Part shown: positions 1 to 9,031 of the stretch, piece after piece
Position numbering within the stretch: position 1 is the stretch's first letter
How the letters are laid out: every line of letters begins with the position of its first letter
Source: Trinickia symbiotica
GTDB lineage: Bacteria; Pseudomonadota; Gammaproteobacteria; Burkholderiales; Burkholderiaceae
Assembly: GCF_002934455.1 (NCBI RefSeq)
Contig: NZ_PTIR01000010.1
Location: forward strand, 124,001-188,000
Length of the DNA stretch: 64,000 nucleotides
Direction: 5' to 3'
Translations under genes and position numbers: made by a program
Notes under the pieces: generated by a model
Database searches by the model: none
What the model was told of the DNA's origin: nothing
The model's input: only the letters and a program-made list of their open reading frames with translations

Positions 1-43
1 CCGATGACACTGAGGGAAAAAGGCTTTGACGTAAGCGCCCAGA

Positions 44-208
44 GTAGACGGTTGACGCTGATCGGCGCTTTCGTCGATCAGCGGCGGCGATGACCGGCAC
101 CGGAGGCATACTCGCGGCCCCGATCGCGTGACTGCGATGGAGCCGTGCTACATCACTTCCGCTTCAGCTGCGAGATATCGCGCACCGCGCCGCGGTCGGC
201 CGAAATGG
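44..208. repeat. Left copy of a duplicated ilvD 3'-end region
   Basis: About 165 bases match 1531-1700 in direct orientation with scattered substitutions and small indels; I estimate roughly 85% identity by eye. The match covers the last codons of ilvD, its stop, and the downstream non-coding hairpin. The two copies bracket the HTH/PIN gene pair. The left copy diverges where the intact gene continues into the IlvD body, so it is a gene-end duplicate and not a second gene. Confidence 0.85.
56..83 (-). terminator. Hairpin downstream of the ilvD stub
   Basis: CGCTGATC at 56-63 and GATCAGCG at 76-83 form an 8-bp stem with a 12-base loop. The same stem is kept at 1542-1570 behind intact ilvD although the loop differs, which suggests the structure was maintained. 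No T-run follows on the minus strand, so it would be a weak or Rho-assisted terminator. Confidence 0.4.
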
Positions 209-212
209 CCGC
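153..212 (-). pseudogene. C-terminal stub of dihydroxyacid dehydratase
   Basis: Read on the minus strand, about 19 codons encode the IlvD C-terminus ([18 protein letters not shown] then TGA). The intact gene ends with nearly the same residues, starting ATSADRGAV. Nothing upstream of the stub continues the IlvD reading frame, so this is only a remnant carried in the left repeat. It cannot be functional. Confidence 0.8.
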
Positions 213-310
213 GCTCCGGAACGCTCAGCGCTCGCAGGCAGATGACGGGGTTCGCGCCGCTGCAATGAGGGGCTTATGCCAGTCCGAGGTGCCTAGCGGA
301 ATACGCGGCG

Positions 311-343
311 GTTGCATATAATGCAGTCGTTGCATTTAATGCA
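311..343 (+). promoter_or_regulatory. Twin TGCAT-N3-ATGCA operator over a promoter
   Basis: Two 15-base direct repeats, 311-325 (GTTGCATATAATGCA) and 329-343 (GTTGCATTTAATGCA), start 18 bases apart. Each is itself an inverted repeat TGCAT-3-ATGCA. The first contains a perfect TATAAT (317-322). TTGCAT of the first and TTTAAT of the second could also act as a -35/-10 pair with 16-base spacing. Position and symmetry suggest autoregulation by the downstream HTH protein; this is inference. Confidence 0.6.
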
Positions 344-417
344 GATATCCGCCTACTCTCCTTGCCCAACAAGGAGCAAGGCATACCTCGCATCTCCGCA
401 ACAAAAAGGGGACGTAT

Positions 418-888
418 ATGCCTACCGTAGATCGACTTCACGAAGTGACTCCGCCACCGCTTACAGATGCGGAACTCGAAATGGCGCGTGTTGCACAGCG
501 TTGCATCATGGAAGCACTCGACCATTCGCGGGCGGCGGCCATCACTCTCACTACCGACAAGGGTGAACATCCATCCGTCCAGGTGCCACCCGCCGCATTG
601 AAGCTCATTGGTCAACTGCTCGGAGCCATGAGCGAAGGCCGGCCCATTACTCTCATCCCGGCCAAACGAGAATTCACGACCGTCGAGGCTGCGCATTTTC
701 TGAACGTGTCGCGACCGTTTGTGATTAAGGAAATAGAAGCAGGGAGGCTCCCACATCGGATGGTGGGTACGCACAGGCGAATTGGCTTCGACGACTTGGT
801 GGCTTATGCCAAGAAGATGCGCGAGAAACAGATATCTGCACTGGAGCGCATGGCGGATAACGCGCGTGAATTGGGATTGGACTACTGA
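418..888 (+). CDS. Helix-turn-helix (excisionase-type) antitoxin-like protein
   Basis: 156 residues. The C-terminal half carries an excisionase/MerR-like DNA-binding fold: residues about 82-125 contain FTTVEAAHFLNVSRPFVIKEIE, followed by a wing-like stretch with HRRIGFDDLVAYAKK. The N-terminal 75 residues have no recognised domain. The ATG at 418 follows a GGGG-type ribosome site. Its TGA overlaps the ATG of the PIN gene (TGATG), the coupling usual in toxin-antitoxin pairs. Proteins of this architecture commonly sit directly before PIN-domain genes, so it is probably the antitoxin and autorepressor. Because the PIN partner is frameshifted, this may be an orphan antitoxin. Both genes lie between the two ilvD-end repeats. 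Confidence 0.75.
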   Translation: MPTVDRLHEVTPPPLTDAELEMARVAQRCIMEALDHSRAAAITLTTDKGEHPSVQVPPAALKLIGQLLGAMSEGRPITLIPAKREFTTVEAAHFLNVSRPFVIKEIEAGRLPHRMVGTHRRIGFDDLVAYAKKMREKQISALERMADNARELGLDY

Positions 889-1467
889 TGGCGGGTAACG
901 CACGTTACACGGCGCTGTTGGACGCCTGCGTTCTCTCCGATCGCCATGGCGGACTCACTGATGAGTTTGGCCACCGCAGGACTTTTTGCCGCGAAATGGT
1001 CCGTGAGAATCGAGCGGGAGTGGATTGCCGCGCTCGAGGAGCTTCGACCCGACCTGAAAAATAAGTTGGTATTCCGCCGGGACTGCATGCGCGAGGCAGT
1101 GCCGGACTGGGAGGTGCCAGAAATTGCGTTGGCGCCGCTGATTGCAACGTACGAGCTACCTGATCTGAACGACAGGCACGTGCTTGCCGCAGCAATTGCT
1201 GGACACGCAGATTGCATTGTGACCGCCAACCTCCGAGATTTCCCCGTCGAAGTGGTGAGAGCGTACGGTATTGAAGTGCTCCACCCGGACCGCTTCATTG
1301 TCAACCAATGGGATCTCGATCCGGTCGCGGCGATGGTCGCCTTCAAGCATATGCGTACTCGAAGAAGAAGCCCGCACACGACGGCAGAGGAATTCGCACA
1401 GGCGCTCGCGCGAGGAGGGTTGCCTGCAACAGCCGAGCGGATACGTGAAGCGGCCGAGTTGATCTAG
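888..1467 (+). pseudogene. PIN-domain toxin, frameshifted
   Basis: The frame opened at 888 encodes MAGNARYTALLDACVLS, which holds the first PIN aspartate (LLDACVL), then runs out of frame near 936. The rest of the protein (ADSLMSLATAGLFAAKW onward to the TGA near 1467) is in another frame from 946. Restoring two bases (AC) after position 936 would give VLYPIAMADSLMSLA, the sequence expected for this family, so I read a 2-base deletion. The downstream frame keeps LNDRHVLAAAIAGHADCIVT, with the later acidic residues of the PIN fold. A start at ATG 946 would lack the first catalytic Asp. The toxin is therefore probably inactive, unless the shift is a sequencing error. Confidence 0.75.
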
Positions 1468-1530
1468 CTGCGTATCGCAAAAAGACAGAGCAGCGTCGAT
1501 GCGATGGCGACTATGGAGTCGTTGCACAGG

Positions 1531-1700
1531 GTAGGCGGTTGGCGCTGATCGGCGCACTTGCGATCAGCGCGTCGATCACCGGCACCGGCGCTCGCCATAC
1601 TCGCGGCCCCGATCGCGTGACTGCGACGGAGCCGTTCTATATCACTTGCGCTTCAGTTGCGAGATATCGCGCACCGCGCCGCGGTCGGCCGAAGTGGCCA
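1531..1700. repeat. Right copy of the ilvD 3'-end repeat
   Basis: Direct-repeat partner of 44-208. Here the sequence is part of intact ilvD (from 1642) and its 3' flank. The arrangement repeat / TA pair / repeat plus intact gene is what is left by integration at a gene 3' end or by a duplication carrying a cassette. No integrase gene lies between the copies. Confidence 0.85.
1542..1570 (-). terminator. Hairpin behind ilvD
   Basis: GCGCTGATC (1542-1550) and GATCAGCGC (1562-1570) form a perfect 9-bp stem with an 11-base loop, 71 bases past the ilvD stop on the minus strand. There is no T-run, so terminator function is likely but not certain. Confidence 0.45.
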
Positions 1701-3504
1701 GCGCCGCGTAGGCCTGCAGCGCTTGCGACACCACGCGTTCGCGATCCGTCGGCATCCACGCTTTGTCGCCGCGCGCTTCCATCGCTTGCCGGCGGCTCGC
1801 CAGTTCGTCATCCCGCACCGCCAAGTGGATCTTGCGCTTGGGGATGTCGATTTCGATGACATCGCCATCTTCCACGAGACCGATCGTGCCGCCCTCGGCC
1901 GCTTCGGGCGATGCATGTCCAATTACGAGTCCTGACGAGCCGCCGGAGAAGCGACCGTCGGTAAAGAGCGCGCAGCTCTTGCCGAGGCCCTTCGACTTCA
2001 AATACGACGTGGGGTACAGCATTTCCTGCATACCCGGGCCGCCTTTCGGTCCCTCGTAACGGATCACGACGACGTCGCCGGGCACCACCTTGTCGCCCAG
2101 AATGGCTTCCACAGCTTCATCCTGGCTTTCGAAGACGCGGGCGCGTCCCGAGAAGACCCATTGCGATTCGTCGACACCCGCTGTCTTGACGATGCAGCCT
2201 TTCTCGGCGAGGTTGCCGTAAAGCACCGCGAGGCCGCCGTCTTGCGAGTACGCGTGCGGCTTGGTGCGAATGCAGCCGGTTTTGCGATCGGTATCGAGCG
2301 ACGCGAACGTCGCTTCCTGGCTGAACGCAACGGTCGTCGGGATTCCGCCGGGAGCCGCGCGGAAGAATCTCTGCGCCTGCTCGCCCGCGCCGCCGGCGAT
2401 GTCCCACTTGGCAATCGCTTCGCCAAGCGTGCCGCTGTGCACGTTACCGCAAGACAGGTCCACGAGATCGGCCCTTGCCAGCTCGCCGAGGATGCCGAGG
2501 ATGCCGCCGGCGCGATGCACGTCTTCGATATGGTACTTATCGGTTGCCGGCGCCGCCTTGCAAAGGCACGGCACTTTGCGCGATATGCGGTCGATGTCGG
2601 ACATCGTGAAATCGACACCGGCTTCCTGTGCGGCTGCCAGCAGGTGCAGCACTGTATTGGTCGAGCCGCCCATTGCCACGTCCAGGGCCATGCCGTTTTC
2701 GAATGCCTGCTTGGTGGCGATGCTTCGCGGCAGCACAGAGCTGTCTTCTTCTTGATAGTAACGACGGCAGAGCTCGACGACGAGGCGGCCAGCCTGTTCG
2801 AATAGGCCCTTGCGCCATGCGTGCGTGGCGACGAGCGTGCCGTTGCCGGGCAACGCAAGGCCGATCGCCTCCGTCAGGCAATTCATCGAGTTCGCCGTGA
2901 ACATGCCCGAACAGGAGCCGCATGTCGGGCAAGCGCTGCGCTCCACTTCAGCCACTTCGGCATCGCTAACTTTCGGATCGGCGGCCTTGATCATCGCGTC
3001 GATAAGGTCGATCTTCGCGATGACCTGGCCTCCCGTCGGCGATGTGACTTTGCCCGCTTCCATCGGGCCGCCCGACACGAACACCACCGGAATGTTGAGG
3101 CGCATCGCGGCCATCAGCATGCCCGGTGTGATCTTGTCGCAATTGGAAATGCAGACCATCGCGTCAGCACAATGCGCGTTGACCATGTACTCGACCGAAT
3201 CGGCGATCAGCTCGCGCGAAGGCAGCGAGTACAGCATGCCGCCATGACCCATGGCGATGCCGTCGTCCACTGCGATGGTGTTGAATTCCTTGGCGACTCC
3301 GCCTGCCGCTTCGATTTCCTTGGCGACCAGCGCCCCGAGATCGCGCAAATGCACATGACCCGGCACGAACTGGGTGAACGAGTTCACGACGGCGATGATG
3401 GGCTTGCCGAAATCGCCGTCTTTCATTCCGGTGGCGCGCCACAGGGCGCGGGCGCCGGCCATGTTGCGGCCATGCGTCGAAGTGCGTGATCGATAGTTCG
3501 GCAT
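1642..3504 (-). CDS. ilvD: Dihydroxy-acid dehydratase
   Basis: 620 residues, close to the 616 of E. coli IlvD and collinear with it. It dehydrates 2,3-dihydroxy-3-methylbutanoate or -pentanoate to the 2-keto acids of valine and isoleucine synthesis in the cytosol. The N-terminal [17 protein letters not shown] block, the Fe-S cysteine motifs [12 protein letters not shown] (about residue 122) and [15 protein letters not shown] (about 195), and the C-terminal [10 protein letters not shown] are all present. I chose the ATG at 3504 because AGGA lies 6 bases upstream and [12 protein letters not shown] is the family start; an in-frame extension to 3609 has no support. The last codons are duplicated at 153-212. 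Confidence 0.97.
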   Translation of the reverse strand: MPNYRSRTSTHGRNMAGARALWRATGMKDGDFGKPIIAVVNSFTQFVPGHVHLRDLGALVAKEIEAAGGVAKEFNTIAVDDGIAMGHGGMLYSLPSRELIADSVEYMVNAHCADAMVCISNCDKITPGMLMAAMRLNIPVVFVSGGPMEAGKVTSPTGGQVIAKIDLIDAMIKAADPKVSDAEVAEVERSACPTCGSCSGMFTANSMNCLTEAIGLALPGNGTLVATHAWRKGLFEQAGRLVVELCRRYYQEEDSSVLPRSIATKQAFENGMALDVAMGGSTNTVLHLLAAAQEAGVDFTMSDIDRISRKVPCLCKAAPATDKYHIEDVHRAGGILGILGELARADLVDLSCGNVHSGTLGEAIAKWDIAGGAGEQAQRFFRAAPGGIPTTVAFSQEATFASLDTDRKTGCIRTKPHAYSQDGGLAVLYGNLAEKGCIVKTAGVDESQWVFSGRARVFESQDEAVEAILGDKVVPGDVVVIRYEGPKGGPGMQEMLYPTSYLKSKGLGKSCALFTDGRFSGGSSGLVIGHASPEAAEGGTIGLVEDGDVIEIDIPKRKIHLAVRDDELASRRQAMEARGDKAWMPTDRERVVSQALQAYAALATSADRGAVRDISQLKRK

Positions 3505-3848
3505 CTGTATTCCTTGGGTAATGCTTTTTCGAAACGGTGTCGCGCCCGGGGGCCGGTGGACATTGCGGGGTTGGCGGCACGCCGATAGCCGCGCGTAGGC
3601 TCGCGGCATGGCATGGCGTGCGCTCTGAGGTGTGAATAGTGCGAGAGCACCCGTCAGACGTCAAATATATTTTTCTGACGGGATTAGGTCGTACAACATA
3701 TCAATCGGCACGGCTCGCCGCGGACCGGAAACCGCGGGTTCGGTGCGGGGCGGCTATACCCGATACGGGCGGCACGATGTGTGAGGCGGAATCCTGTGCG
3801 GGAGTGGTTGCACAGGACCCGCATGCACCCGTCAGCATTACTTGCCGA

Positions 3849-4007
3849 AGTGACAAGCTGACCAGCAGCAAGTGGGCCTCGATCGCGAAATGCTCCCCGG
3901 ATACCGCGCTGCGCGACATTAGCGAGCTTGTTTCACATGGGGCGTTGCGAAGGTCCGCTGCGGGCGGTCGCAGCACGAGCTACGAATTACCCGACCTGAA
4001 CGTTTAG
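3849..4007 (+). pseudogene. C-terminal winged-helix remnant of a Fic-family protein
   Basis: The frame encodes SDKLTSSKWASIAKCSPDTA followed by LRDISELVSHGALRRSAAGG and RSTSYEL. This matches the C-terminal winged-helix tail of Fic-family proteins, where KW..I.K.S.DTALRDI..L...G.L....GGGRSTSY is typical. No Fic motif (HPFxxGNGR) lies upstream; the frame is open back to 3639 but that sequence is unrelated. The fragment follows ilvD's promoter region and precedes the amidohydrolase gene. It is best read as the tail of a lost fic gene. The rest of 3505-4085 shows only the divergent promoter regions. Confidence 0.6.
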
Positions 4008-4085
4008 GCAATCCGCGGCCTTTGGCGTTGAGCTGCAACCTATCCGATACGATGATGGCTGCAAAAATCCAATGTCATTGCCAGC

Positions 4086-5117
4086 ATGCTTACCATTTAC
4101 AGCACCGATCATCGTTTGCATCACGGCGTCGAACTGAAGGACGGCAAGATCGCGCCTTCCTTCGAGAAGCCGGAGCGCGCTGAAACGATTCTTGCCCGCG
4201 TTCATGCAATGGGCCTCGGCAACGTCGTCAGCCCCACCGTCTATGACGTCTCGAGCTATGTGGGCGCGCATTCGCAGCGCTACATCGATTTCCTCGCGAC
4301 CGCATGGGATGAATGGAGCGCAACGGGAAAGACGACCCAAGCCCTACCGCTCGTCTGGCCAGTAAGAGGCTTGCCGAGCATCGCGGAGCCGATGTTCGTC
4401 GACGGCAAGCTCGGCTTCTATTCGATGGACGCCGGCTCGCCGATCAACGCCGGCACGTGGGACGCGGTGCGCTCGAGCGCGAACTGCGCGCTGACCGGCA
4501 TCGACGCGCTAGCGAGCGGCAAGCATGCGGCATTCGCCCTTTGCCGTCCGCCGGGCCATCACGCCGGCAGGGAATACATGGGCGGTTATTGCTATCTCAA
4601 CAACGCGGCCGTCGCCGCCCAGCATTGCATCGACGGCGGCGCGAAGCGCGTGGCAATCCTCGATGTCGACTTTCATCACGGCAACGGCACGCAAGACATT
4701 TTCTACGATCGCGCCGATGTCTTGTTCGTCTCGATCCATGGCGATCCGGCGGTCTGCTACCCCTATTTCGCGGGGCATGCGGACGAACAGGGCGTCGGCC
4801 TCGGCGCAGGGCTCAATGTGAATCTTCCGCTCGCAAAGGGCACATCGTGGGACGGCTACAGCGAGGCGCTGCATCACGCGGGCAAGACGATCGCACGATA
4901 TGCCCCGGAAGTCCTCGTCGTCTCGTTGGGCGTCGATACGTTCGAAGGTGATCCGATCAGCCACTTCCGCCTGCGCACGCCGGACTATCTACGCATTGGG
5001 GAAACCATCGCAAGACTCGAGGTTCCAACGTTGTTCGTCATGGAAGGCGGATACATGGTGGACGAGATCGGGATCAATGCCGTCAACGTCCTCCTTGGCT
5101 TCGAAGGGGAAGCGTAA
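4086..5117 (+). CDS. Acetylpolyamine amidohydrolase (histone-deacetylase fold)
   Basis: 343 residues. It hydrolyses acetyl groups from acetylated polyamines with a catalytic zinc; it belongs to the bacterial HDAC-like family. The key residues fall at the same numbers as in the characterised Mycoplana ramosa enzyme: His158-His159 (RPPGHHAG), Asp195 and His197 (DVDFHHGNGT), Asp284 (LGVDTFEGDP) and Tyr323 (MEGGYMVDE). That match of spacing and residues makes the assignment firm at family level, though other acyl-amine substrates are possible. The gene appears monocistronic. It ends 8 bases before the stop of the convergent SYLF gene. Confidence 0.9.
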   Translation: MLTIYSTDHRLHHGVELKDGKIAPSFEKPERAETILARVHAMGLGNVVSPTVYDVSSYVGAHSQRYIDFLATAWDEWSATGKTTQALPLVWPVRGLPSIAEPMFVDGKLGFYSMDAGSPINAGTWDAVRSSANCALTGIDALASGKHAAFALCRPPGHHAGREYMGGYCYLNNAAVAAQHCIDGGAKRVAILDVDFHHGNGTQDIFYDRADVLFVSIHGDPAVCYPYFAGHADEQGVGLGAGLNVNLPLAKGTSWDGYSEALHHAGKTIARYAPEVLVVSLGVDTFEGDPISHFRLRTPDYLRIGETIARLEVPTLFVMEGGYMVDEIGINAVNVLLGFEGEA

Positions 5118-5125
5118 ACGCGCCC

Positions 5126-5716
5126 TTAGATAAGAAGACGCGAGATCTTCGTCCCTTCGAGCGAAACACCAGCCATGAGTCCCGCGTTCGTCAGCACGAA
5201 GGCCTCGACGGGATTCATCGCCGTCGACGTATCGATGTTGCCGTTTGCGCCGACCTTCACGACCGCGACGGTCGCATCGACGCCGGCCGCCCAGCCCTGG
5301 CTTCGCACGAACTTGTCAAGCGCTTCCTGCGTCATGAACAGCATGATGATGGCTTTGGATTGCGCGCCGATTTGCAGCCCGAACGATGCGGCTGCGATGC
5401 TGTAGTAGCCCCGCGTCTCTTCTCCGACGCGCAGCGCGCCCTGGCCGTACTGGCCACCGAACCAGAAGCCGGCCGAGATGACCGATGGGAACACGAGGAC
5501 CCCACGCGCCTGCTGGACGAGCTCGCGCGAGCCATGAACCGTGTTGTAAAGGCGCGCGAGCGTTTCGTTGACATCCGCGTCGATCGATTGCCGTTTCCCG
5601 GCGTTTGCCTCGGCGGAGGAGCCCGACGAGATGGGTGTCGTCGTGCAACCGGTCAGGGACAGTCCTGCCGACGCAAGTGCGGCGCTGGTCATCGTAATGA
5701 ATCGACGGCGTTGCAT
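5126..5716 (-). CDS. SYLF-domain (Ysc84-type) lipoprotein
   Basis: 196 residues. A twin-arginine-like MQRRRF start, a hydrophobic stretch and the lipobox LTGC (Cys about 24) indicate an exported lipoprotein. The mature part is a SYLF lipid-binding domain: VLVFPSVISAGFWFGGQYGQ, then YYSIAAASFGLQIGAQSKA, and a C-terminal EAFVLTNAGLMAGVSLEG. The start at 5716 is supported by GGGAGG 6 bases upstream. Family members bind phospholipid or associate with the envelope; the bacterial role is not settled. It is divergent from poxB. Confidence 0.85.
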   Translation of the reverse strand: MQRRRFITMTSAALASAGLSLTGCTTTPISSGSSAEANAGKRQSIDADVNETLARLYNTVHGSRELVQQARGVLVFPSVISAGFWFGGQYGQGALRVGEETRGYYSIAAASFGLQIGAQSKAIIMLFMTQEALDKFVRSQGWAAGVDATVAVVKVGANGNIDTSTAMNPVEAFVLTNAGLMAGVSLEGTKISRLLI

Positions 5717-6164
5717 GTATCCTCCCTGTGATCGATGGATGGCAAGGCATTTTGCCTCAGGTGCCGCGCGCAATGCGAAGGTTCGCGGGTGTTTGCGTTT
5801 GGCGGCACGCAGAAGCACGTCGGGACAGTCGACGAAGTCGGCAATATTCGGGTTCTTTGTCAGGCCTTGTTCGTTACCGCCGTAATTGACCGCCGCCGAT
5901 CGGCGTTAGTTGCATAAGCGATGTAACCGCTGGTAAAAAAATTACAAGAGCGTCGGCATTCAGACACTGACGAGCGCGCTGACATCGATTTGTCACGGGC
6001 GCGTCTTAGCCGCCCGGCAGGGGCGCGCCGACGCACGTTCCACGCTGCGTCGACAAGTGCGCACTTTACCGACGGCTCCGACGACAACCTCCTATCATTG
6101 GTTTGAGTTTGCGCTGACCGAGCGTCTTCCTGGCGGTCAACCCGACACTACCAAGGAGCATCCG
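5717..6164. other. Divergent intergenic region, SYLF gene / poxB
   Basis: 448 bases without a gene that I can support. It should hold the promoters of the SYLF lipoprotein gene (left) and poxB (right). There is an A-rich patch with a run of seven A at about 5935-5941 but no convincing -35/-10 pair, hairpin or repeat. The poxB frame is open back to 6057, but no family homology starts before 6165. Confidence 0.5.
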
Positions 6165-7889
6165 ATGGCCAACATCACCGTAGCGGAGCAACTGGCGAAA
6201 ACGCTCGAGCAAGCCGGCGTCAAACGTATTTGGGGCGTGACGGGCGATAGCCTGAATGGTCTCTCCGATGCGTTGCGTCGCATGAAGACGATCGAGTGGA
6301 TGCACGTGCGACACGAAGAAGTCGCCGCATTCGCGGCCGGCGCCGACGCGGCCGTCACGGGCCAGCTCGCCGTTTGCGCGGGCAGTTGCGGTCCCGGCAA
6401 TCTCCATCTGATCAATGGGCTCTTCGACGCGCATCGCAATCATGTGCCGCTGCTTGCGATCGCGGCACACATCCCGTCGTCGGAGATCGGCCTCAACTAT
6501 TTTCAGGAAACGCACCCGCAGGAGCTGTTCAAGGAGTGCAGCCACTTCGTCGAGCTCGTGACGAATGCCGCGCAGATGCCGCACGTTCTGCATCGCGCGA
6601 TGCGCACGGCGATCGCCAAGCGAGGCGTCGCCGTCATCGTGCTCCCCGGTGACGTCGCCCTGCAGGAGGCTGCATCGGTGGGCACCCGCTGGACACCGCC
6701 CCTTTCCGCCAGCGTCGTGCCCGACGACGCCGAGCTGATTCGCCTTGCGAGTTTGCTCGACGCCCACGAGGCGATCACGTTGCTTTGCGGGAGCGGATGC
6801 GAGGGCGCGCACGATCAGGTCGTCGCGCTGGCGGACAAGCTCGGCGCTCCAATCGTGCATGCGCTGCGCGGCAAGGAGCACGTGGAATGGAACAACCCAT
6901 TCGATGTGGGGATGACGGGGCTCATCGGGTTCAGCTCCGGCTACCAGGCGATGCTCAACTGCGACGTGCTCGTCATGCTCGGTACGGACTTCCCTTATCG
7001 ACATTTCTATCCGGGCAATGCCAAGATCGTCCAGATCGATATCAATCCCGACGCGCTGGGGCGCCGTGCGCAACTGGAGCTTGGAATCGTCGGAGGCGTC
7101 GCCGAGACGATCGAGGCATTGCTGCCGAAGCTGCAGCGCAGAGCCGATCGCCGCTTTATCGGTGCGGCGCTCAAGCACTACGCCGATGCGCGTCAGGGGC
7201 TCGACGATCTGGCTCACCCATCGCCCGCGGGCCGGCCGATCCATCCGCAATATCTGACACGTCTCGTGAGCGAGTTGGCGGATGAAGACACGATTTTTAC
7301 CGCCGATGTCGGAACCCCCACTGTCTGGGCGGCGCGCTATCTGAAAATGAATGGCCAGCGCCGGCTGCTGGGCTCGTTCAACCACGGATCGATGGCCAAC
7401 GCGATGCCGCAGGCGCTCGGCGCGCAAGCCGCATTTCCGGGGCGGCAGGTCGTTTCGCTTTCCGGCGATGGCGGCTTCTCGATGCTCATGGGCGATTTCA
7501 TCTCGCTCGTTCAACTCGGATTGCCCGTGAAGGTGATCGTCTATGACAACTCGACGCTTGGGTTCGTCGCCATGGAGATGAAGGCGAGCGGCTACCTCGA
7601 TACCGGTACGGATCTGACGAATCCCGACTTTGCGGCGATGGCTAACGCGATGGGGGTACTTGGTCTGCGCGTCGAGCAATCCGAGGAACTCGAGGGCGCG
7701 CTGCGGCGCGCGTTTTCGCACGACGGGCCGGTGTTGGTCGATGTGGTGACGGCCAAGCAGGAGCTGGCGGTTCCGCCCGCGATCAAGCTCGAGCAGGCGA
7801 GAGGGTTCAGCCTTTACATGCTGAAGGCCATCATCAATGGTCGCGGCGACGAGGTCATGGAGCTCGCCAGGACGAATCTGCGGATTTGA
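6165..7889 (+). CDS. poxB: Pyruvate dehydrogenase (quinone), PoxB type
   Basis: 574 residues against 572 in E. coli. This ThDP- and FAD-dependent peripheral membrane enzyme converts pyruvate to acetate and CO2 and passes electrons to quinone. The activating glutamate is Glu51 (VRHEEVAAF). The ThDP motif GDG starts at about 434 ([13 protein letters not shown]) and runs to NSTLG. PoxB signatures such as [12 protein letters not shown] and [16 protein letters not shown] are present. The ATG at 6165 follows AAGGAG at 7 bases. The C-terminus keeps the basic/hydrophobic membrane-binding tail region. Other pyruvate-oxidase-like enzymes are the alternative, but the end-to-end match favours PoxB. Confidence 0.9.
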   Translation: MANITVAEQLAKTLEQAGVKRIWGVTGDSLNGLSDALRRMKTIEWMHVRHEEVAAFAAGADAAVTGQLAVCAGSCGPGNLHLINGLFDAHRNHVPLLAIAAHIPSSEIGLNYFQETHPQELFKECSHFVELVTNAAQMPHVLHRAMRTAIAKRGVAVIVLPGDVALQEAASVGTRWTPPLSASVVPDDAELIRLASLLDAHEAITLLCGSGCEGAHDQVVALADKLGAPIVHALRGKEHVEWNNPFDVGMTGLIGFSSGYQAMLNCDVLVMLGTDFPYRHFYPGNAKIVQIDINPDALGRRAQLELGIVGGVAETIEALLPKLQRRADRRFIGAALKHYADARQGLDDLAHPSPAGRPIHPQYLTRLVSELADEDTIFTADVGTPTVWAARYLKMNGQRRLLGSFNHGSMANAMPQALGAQAAFPGRQVVSLSGDGGFSMLMGDFISLVQLGLPVKVIVYDNSTLGFVAMEMKASGYLDTGTDLTNPDFAAMANAMGVLGLRVEQSEELEGALRRAFSHDGPVLVDVVTAKQELAVPPAIKLEQARGFSLYMLKAIINGRGDEVMELARTNLRI

Positions 7890-8036
7890 CGGATCGGCGG
7901 CCTGTTCTTCACTCTGCAACGCGGTGACGGAGCGGGCTGCCGCGAGATCGTCGTGATCGTCGTCAACCGGAGTGGCCCGCCCCTCGTTATGGGCATGTGA
8001 AGCGCCTCGTTTCACGCCACTAAGGAGGGGTTGGTC

Positions 8037-8354
8037 ATGTTCAAACGATTTATCGCGGTAGCAATCGCCGGTCTGTTCATGGCAGGAATGGCCCATGCGC
8101 AAACGTCGGCATCGGCACCCGCCGCCACGTCGGGCAACACGGCCATGTCGGGCTCGAGCTGCGAGGCGAAGGCCGTCGACAAGAACGGCAAGCCGCTCGC
8201 CGGTGCAGCCAAGAATTCGTTCGTGAAGAAGTGCATGAAGACCGAAGCGAAGGCCAGCTGCGAATCCAAGGCCGTCGGCTCGAACGGCAAACCGCTCGCG
8301 GGCGCCGCGAAGGCCTCGTTCGTGAAGAAGTGTGAGGCGACGGCCGGGAAATGA
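8037..8354 (+). CDS. Small periplasmic PsiF-repeat protein
   Basis: 105 residues. A signal peptide ends at AHA before QTSASA. Two PsiF-type repeats follow, CEAKAVDKNGKPLAGAAKNS then FVKKC, and CESKAVGSNGKPLAGAAKAS then FVKKC, each bounded by cysteines that could form disulfides. The ATG at 8037 has a strong GGAGGGG site; a TTG six bases earlier is less likely. PsiF is phosphate-starvation-inducible in E. coli, but its function is unknown, and no Pho box was recognised here. A clear terminator follows. Confidence 0.85.
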   Translation: MFKRFIAVAIAGLFMAGMAHAQTSASAPAATSGNTAMSGSSCEAKAVDKNGKPLAGAAKNSFVKKCMKTEAKASCESKAVGSNGKPLAGAAKASFVKKCEATAGK

Positions 8355-8390
8355 TCCACGTTAAGTAGAAAGAAGTAGAACGTCTCAAAG

Positions 8391-8419
8391 CAGGCTGACC
8401 TTCGTCAGCCTGTTCTTTT
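8391..8419 (+). terminator. Rho-independent terminator of the PsiF-like gene
   Basis: CAGGCTGAC (8391-8399), a CTTC tetraloop, then GTCAGCCTG (8404-8412) give a perfect 9-bp stem, followed by TTCTTTT. It lies 37 bases past the stop codon. Confidence 0.9.
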
Positions 8420-8697
8420 CCTGCGGCGATCTCGTCCAAAGGGCGCCGTACAACAACGCTACCCAGTCCAGCCAGTCGCGCTCTCATTGCCGTCAGTCGA
8501 GCGGCAGGGGCAGTGCACGCTCCCAAGTCCCCGATGTCAATGCCGTATCCGGCATGCTTCTTTTGTTACAACTTCCGTTCGTCCGAAAAAACGATGAAAA
8601 CGCAGATCGGAAGAGGCCGCTAGATAGCATTCCTTCGCGCCTGCAGGGCCCTGTTGCGCACCTCTTTTCAAACTGTGTGAGGCTGAAGTCAACTACC

Positions 8698-8737
8698 CCG
8701 CCCTAAAGGGCGGAGCTTGTAGGCGTATCGCAAGCTC
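8698..8737 (+). other. Paired hairpins resembling an IS200/IS605 right end
   Basis: CCGCCCT (8698-8704) pairs with AGGGCGG (8707-8713), and immediately after it GAGCTTG (8713-8719) pairs with CAAGCTC (8731-8737). The compact CCGCCCTAAAGGGCGG hairpin preceded by AACTACC resembles right ends of IS200/IS605-family elements, where TnpB guide RNAs are encoded. No tnpA or tnpB is present. The assignment is from memory of such ends and is tentative. Confidence 0.35.
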
Positions 8738-8791
8738 GGGTTGACCAGACCAAGCGCCGAGAGGCGCTACGTTGCGCAGAAGAGCGCAGAC

Positions 8792-9031
8792 CCACCCTGG
8801 GCGTGCTTCCTTACCGAGGTTTGCGTTCATCCGGACGTCCAGAGGCAACGTGTCGGAACCGCTCTCGTCGAGGCCGTCGTTCGCCGCTTTCAGCATACCG
8901 CCATCTTTACTGAGGCTTTTGAGGGAAGTGAAAAGTTATTCGGTGCTGTCGGAATAACGCCGAAACGTAAGCTCGTCGCCTGCAGCAGGGCACCAGGGCC
9001 GCTTGAAATGCAACGGGACGTTTGCGAGTGA
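8792..9031 (+). pseudogene. GNAT acetyltransferase fragment
   Basis: The frame encodes FLTEVCVHPDVQRQRVGTAL followed by VEAVVRRF, which is GNAT motif A with the acetyl-CoA loop (Q-R-x-R-V-G-T). It continues with EGSEKLFGAVGITPKR, typical of the C-terminal half of a GNAT fold. The N-terminal half is missing: the sequence upstream is the IS-like hairpin region. The fragment was probably truncated by that element and is not functional. The frame extends back to 8741 but those codons are not GNAT-like. Confidence 0.5.

Noticed and set aside
6066-8102. 678-codon open frame antisense to poxB
   Set aside because: It is a mirror of a high-GC gene, has no domain, is rich in Arg/His and lacks a start site; poxB on the other strand is certain.
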